A stretch of DNA of 64,000 nt from Sphingomonas sp. Leaf357 (GTDB taxonomy: Bacteria; Pseudomonadota; Alphaproteobacteria; Sphingomonadales; Sphingomonadaceae). The DNA lies in assembly GCF_001423845.1 (NCBI RefSeq), contig NZ_LMPM01000001.1, positions 2,654,153-2,718,152 of the forward strand. Reading direction: 5' to 3'. Below, one piece after another: positions 62,385 to 64,000 of this stretch; within the stretch, counting starts at the first letter, position 1, and every line of letters begins with the position of its first letter. The notes under the pieces were generated by a model. That model did not search any database. It was not told the origin of the DNA and worked only from the letters and a program-made list of their open reading frames with translations. A program made the translations under genes and the position numbers.

Positions 62385-64000
62385 CGGGCGGGCAAACAGC
62401 TCGCGTCGCCGCCGGCGGACGCGTCGATCGATCCCGGCCGCTGAGTTTCACTTGGGAGAAACGCAGCTATACGGGCTATGCAGGGGATACGCTGGCATCC
62501 GCGCTGATGGCGAATGGCATCACGCTGGTGGGCAGATCTTTCAAATATCACCGTCCGCGCGGCATCATCGCTGCGGGTGTCGAGGAGAGCAACGCGCTGG
62601 TACAGCTGGGCCAGGGCGCGCGCTCAACGCCCAGCATGCGCGCGACCGAGGTGCTCCTCTATGACGGACTGGTGGCCAAGCCGGTCAACTGCTTTCCAAA
62701 CAGCCGGTTCGACGTCGGCGGCATCAACAATCTGGTCGCGCGCTTTCTTCCTGCGGGCTTCTACTACAAGACGTTCATGTGGCCGGATTGGCACCTGTAC
62801 GAGGGCATCATCCGTCGCGCCGCTGGGCTCGGCAAGGTCGCGACAGACGTCGATCCGGACCGTTACGAAAGCCGATACGCGCATTGCGACGTTCTGGTGG
62901 TGGGCGGTGGCCCGGCCGGCCTCGCCGCCGCTGACGCGGCGTCGGCCGCCGGTGCCCGCGTCATCCTGGCAGAGCAAGATTTCAGTCTGGGCGGTGCCCT
63001 GCTGTACGACGAAATCGTCATCGATGGCGAGAACGGGGACGCTTGGGCCACGCGGGTGGGTGAACACATTGCAGGGCGGCATGATGCCAAGCTGCTGTTG
63101 CGCACGACCGTACTGGGTTATCACGACCATAACAGCCTGACGATGGTGCAGCAGCTCGGTAACGAGATGGCATGCGCCGCCGACCCGACCCGGGCGCGTT
63201 ACCGGACATGGCAGGTCCGCGCGGCGCGCGTCGTGCTCGCCACCGGAGCCATCGAGCGACCGCTGGTGTTTCCAGGCAACGACCGGCCCGGCATCATGCT
63301 CGCCTCGGCGGTACGCCATTACGCCCGCCGGTTCGCGGCGCTAGCGGGCCGCCGGGGACTCGTGTTCACGAACAACGACTCTGCCTATCGCACCGCATTC
63401 CCGCTGGCCGACAGCGGCGTTACGATCGCGGCGGTCGTCGATGTACGCGAAACCGTGGCTTCGGATCTGGCGAACGCGCTGAGCCAACGTGGCATTCGAT
63501 CGATCGCTGGCGGCGCGGTGATCGACACGCGCGGCCGCAACCGCCTGTCCGGCGCGCAGGTCCGTACTAGCCACGGCCAGGAATGGATCGCCTGTGATCA
63601 TCTCGCCATGTCGGGCGGCTTTAATCCGACGACGCATCTGTTCAGCCAGTCGGGCGGTACCACGCGATACGCCGAAGACATTGCAGCCTTCGTCCCTGAC
63701 CACTCGGTCCAAAACGAATGCTCCGTCGGTGCCGCCGCGGGCGCGTTTTCTACGCACGCTGCCGTGCAATCGGGCACGACGGCAGGCGCGGCGGCGGCGA
63801 TGGCCATTGGGTTTGCGCCCGCGTCTGATGCAAAGCCCGTGGTCGCCAACGAACGTGCCGAGGCATCGTTGATGCCGTGCTGGTCAATCGACGCCGGGCG
63901 GAGCAAGGCGTTCGTCGATTTCCAGAACGATGTCAGCGTCACCGACATCGCCTTGTCGGCGCGCGAATCCTTCCGGTCGGTCGAACATCTCAAGCGCTAC
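62381..64000 (+). CDS. soxA: Sarcosine oxidase alpha subunit (3' truncated by window edge)
   Basis: At least 540 residues of the large alpha subunit (full length about 1000), read from a GTG that overlaps the soxD stop. The N-terminal 2Fe-2S/Rossmann-like part reads SFTWEKRSYTGYAGDTLASAL, VGRSFKYHRPRGI and EESNALVQLG. The NAD-binding motif is VLVVGGGPAGLAAADAAS (about 168-185) and a second dinucleotide region VLATGAIERPLVFPGNDRPGIM follows near 290. It ends in HLKRY at the window edge, still open. The folate-binding C-terminal half and soxG lie outside. Confidence 0.93.
   Translation, partial: MTGGQTARVAAGGRVDRSRPLSFTWEKRSYTGYAGDTLASALMANGITLVGRSFKYHRPRGIIAAGVEESNALVQLGQGARSTPSMRATEVLLYDGLVAKPVNCFPNSRFDVGGINNLVARFLPAGFYYKTFMWPDWHLYEGIIRRAAGLGKVATDVDPDRYESRYAHCDVLVVGGGPAGLAAADAASAAGARVILAEQDFSLGGALLYDEIVIDGENGDAWATRVGEHIAGRHDAKLLLRTTVLGYHDHNSLTMVQQLGNEMACAADPTRARYRTWQVRAARVVLATGAIERPLVFPGNDRPGIMLASAVRHYARRFAALAGRRGLVFTNNDSAYRTAFPLADSGVTIAAVVDVRETVASDLANALSQRGIRSIAGGAVIDTRGRNRLSGAQVRTSHGQEWIACDHLAMSGGFNPTTHLFSQSGGTTRYAEDIAAFVPDHSVQNECSVGAAAGAFSTHAAVQSGTTAGAAAAMAIGFAPASDAKPVVANERAEASLMPCWSIDAGRSKAFVDFQNDVSVTDIALSARESFRSVEHLKRY

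Noticed and set aside
1-64000. CRISPR array, prophage or insertion sequence
   Set aside because: No regularly spaced repeats, transposase, integrase or phage structural genes were seen in the window.

Overview
The window is GC-rich alphaproteobacterial DNA and most resembles a sphingomonad (Sphingomonas or a near relative). The evidence is four TonB-dependent receptors in 64 kb, a PEPxxWGMMILGFG-type PEP-CTERM tail, many catabolic transporter clusters, dense 4-nt stop/start overlaps and very few AT-rich stretches. No rRNA, insertion sequence, prophage or CRISPR array was seen. One tRNA (Glu, UUC) is present. Genus is an inference from gene content only.

Layout. 1-6.2 kb: a truncated TonB receptor, an FAD-linked D-2-hydroxyacid dehydrogenase, an MFS carrier and two coupled regulators (AraC, then FadR-type GntR), followed by a DUF983 protein. 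6.3-11 kb: a DsbA-like protein, a PEP-CTERM protein behind a consensus sigma-54 promoter, a TPR-sulfotransferase and an acyl-CoA dehydrogenase. 11-15.9 kb: a two-way locus with a GGDEF-EAL sensor and exported cupredoxin on one strand, and a DUF3034 barrel and exported truncated hemoglobin on the other. 16-20.9 kb: cell-envelope genes (DD-carboxypeptidase, lipoprotein, two L,D-transpeptidases, CAP protein, second PEP-CTERM protein). 20.9-28.7 kb: PRISE reductase/HxlR, YdcF, LytTR/acyltransferase, and an overlapping MFS-phosphoesterase-ArsB-like operon.

29-35 kb is a CzcCBA divalent-metal efflux operon headed by a small Cys/His-rich exported protein. 35-43.5 kb is a sulfate-ester utilisation locus on the minus strand: receptor, GPH carrier, TauD/AtsK-like dioxygenase, secreted sulfatase, and a formylglycine-generating enzyme with its own signal peptide. 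A catalytically dead RBBP9-like hydrolase converges on it. 44-48 kb has a TonB receptor behind an attenuator-like hairpin, then acetyl-CoA synthetase. 48-52 kb is a PaoABC periplasmic aldehyde oxidase. 52-57 kb is a complete vitamin B12 uptake operon (btuB-F-C-D) under a clear cobalamin riboswitch. 57-60 kb has an SMR pump, an N-formylglutamate amidohydrolase and recJ. After tRNA-Glu a heterotetrameric sarcosine oxidase operon (soxB-D-A) starts and runs off the right edge.

The best candidate for a poorly described system is the 11.4-15.9 kb locus. Its four parts look like one envelope relay: an outer-membrane barrel, a periplasmic globin, a periplasmic copper protein and an inner-membrane c-di-GMP enzyme with a periplasmic sensor. 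Three copies of a ~107-nt palindromic repeat lie at 28.9, 38.6 and 44.0 kb.
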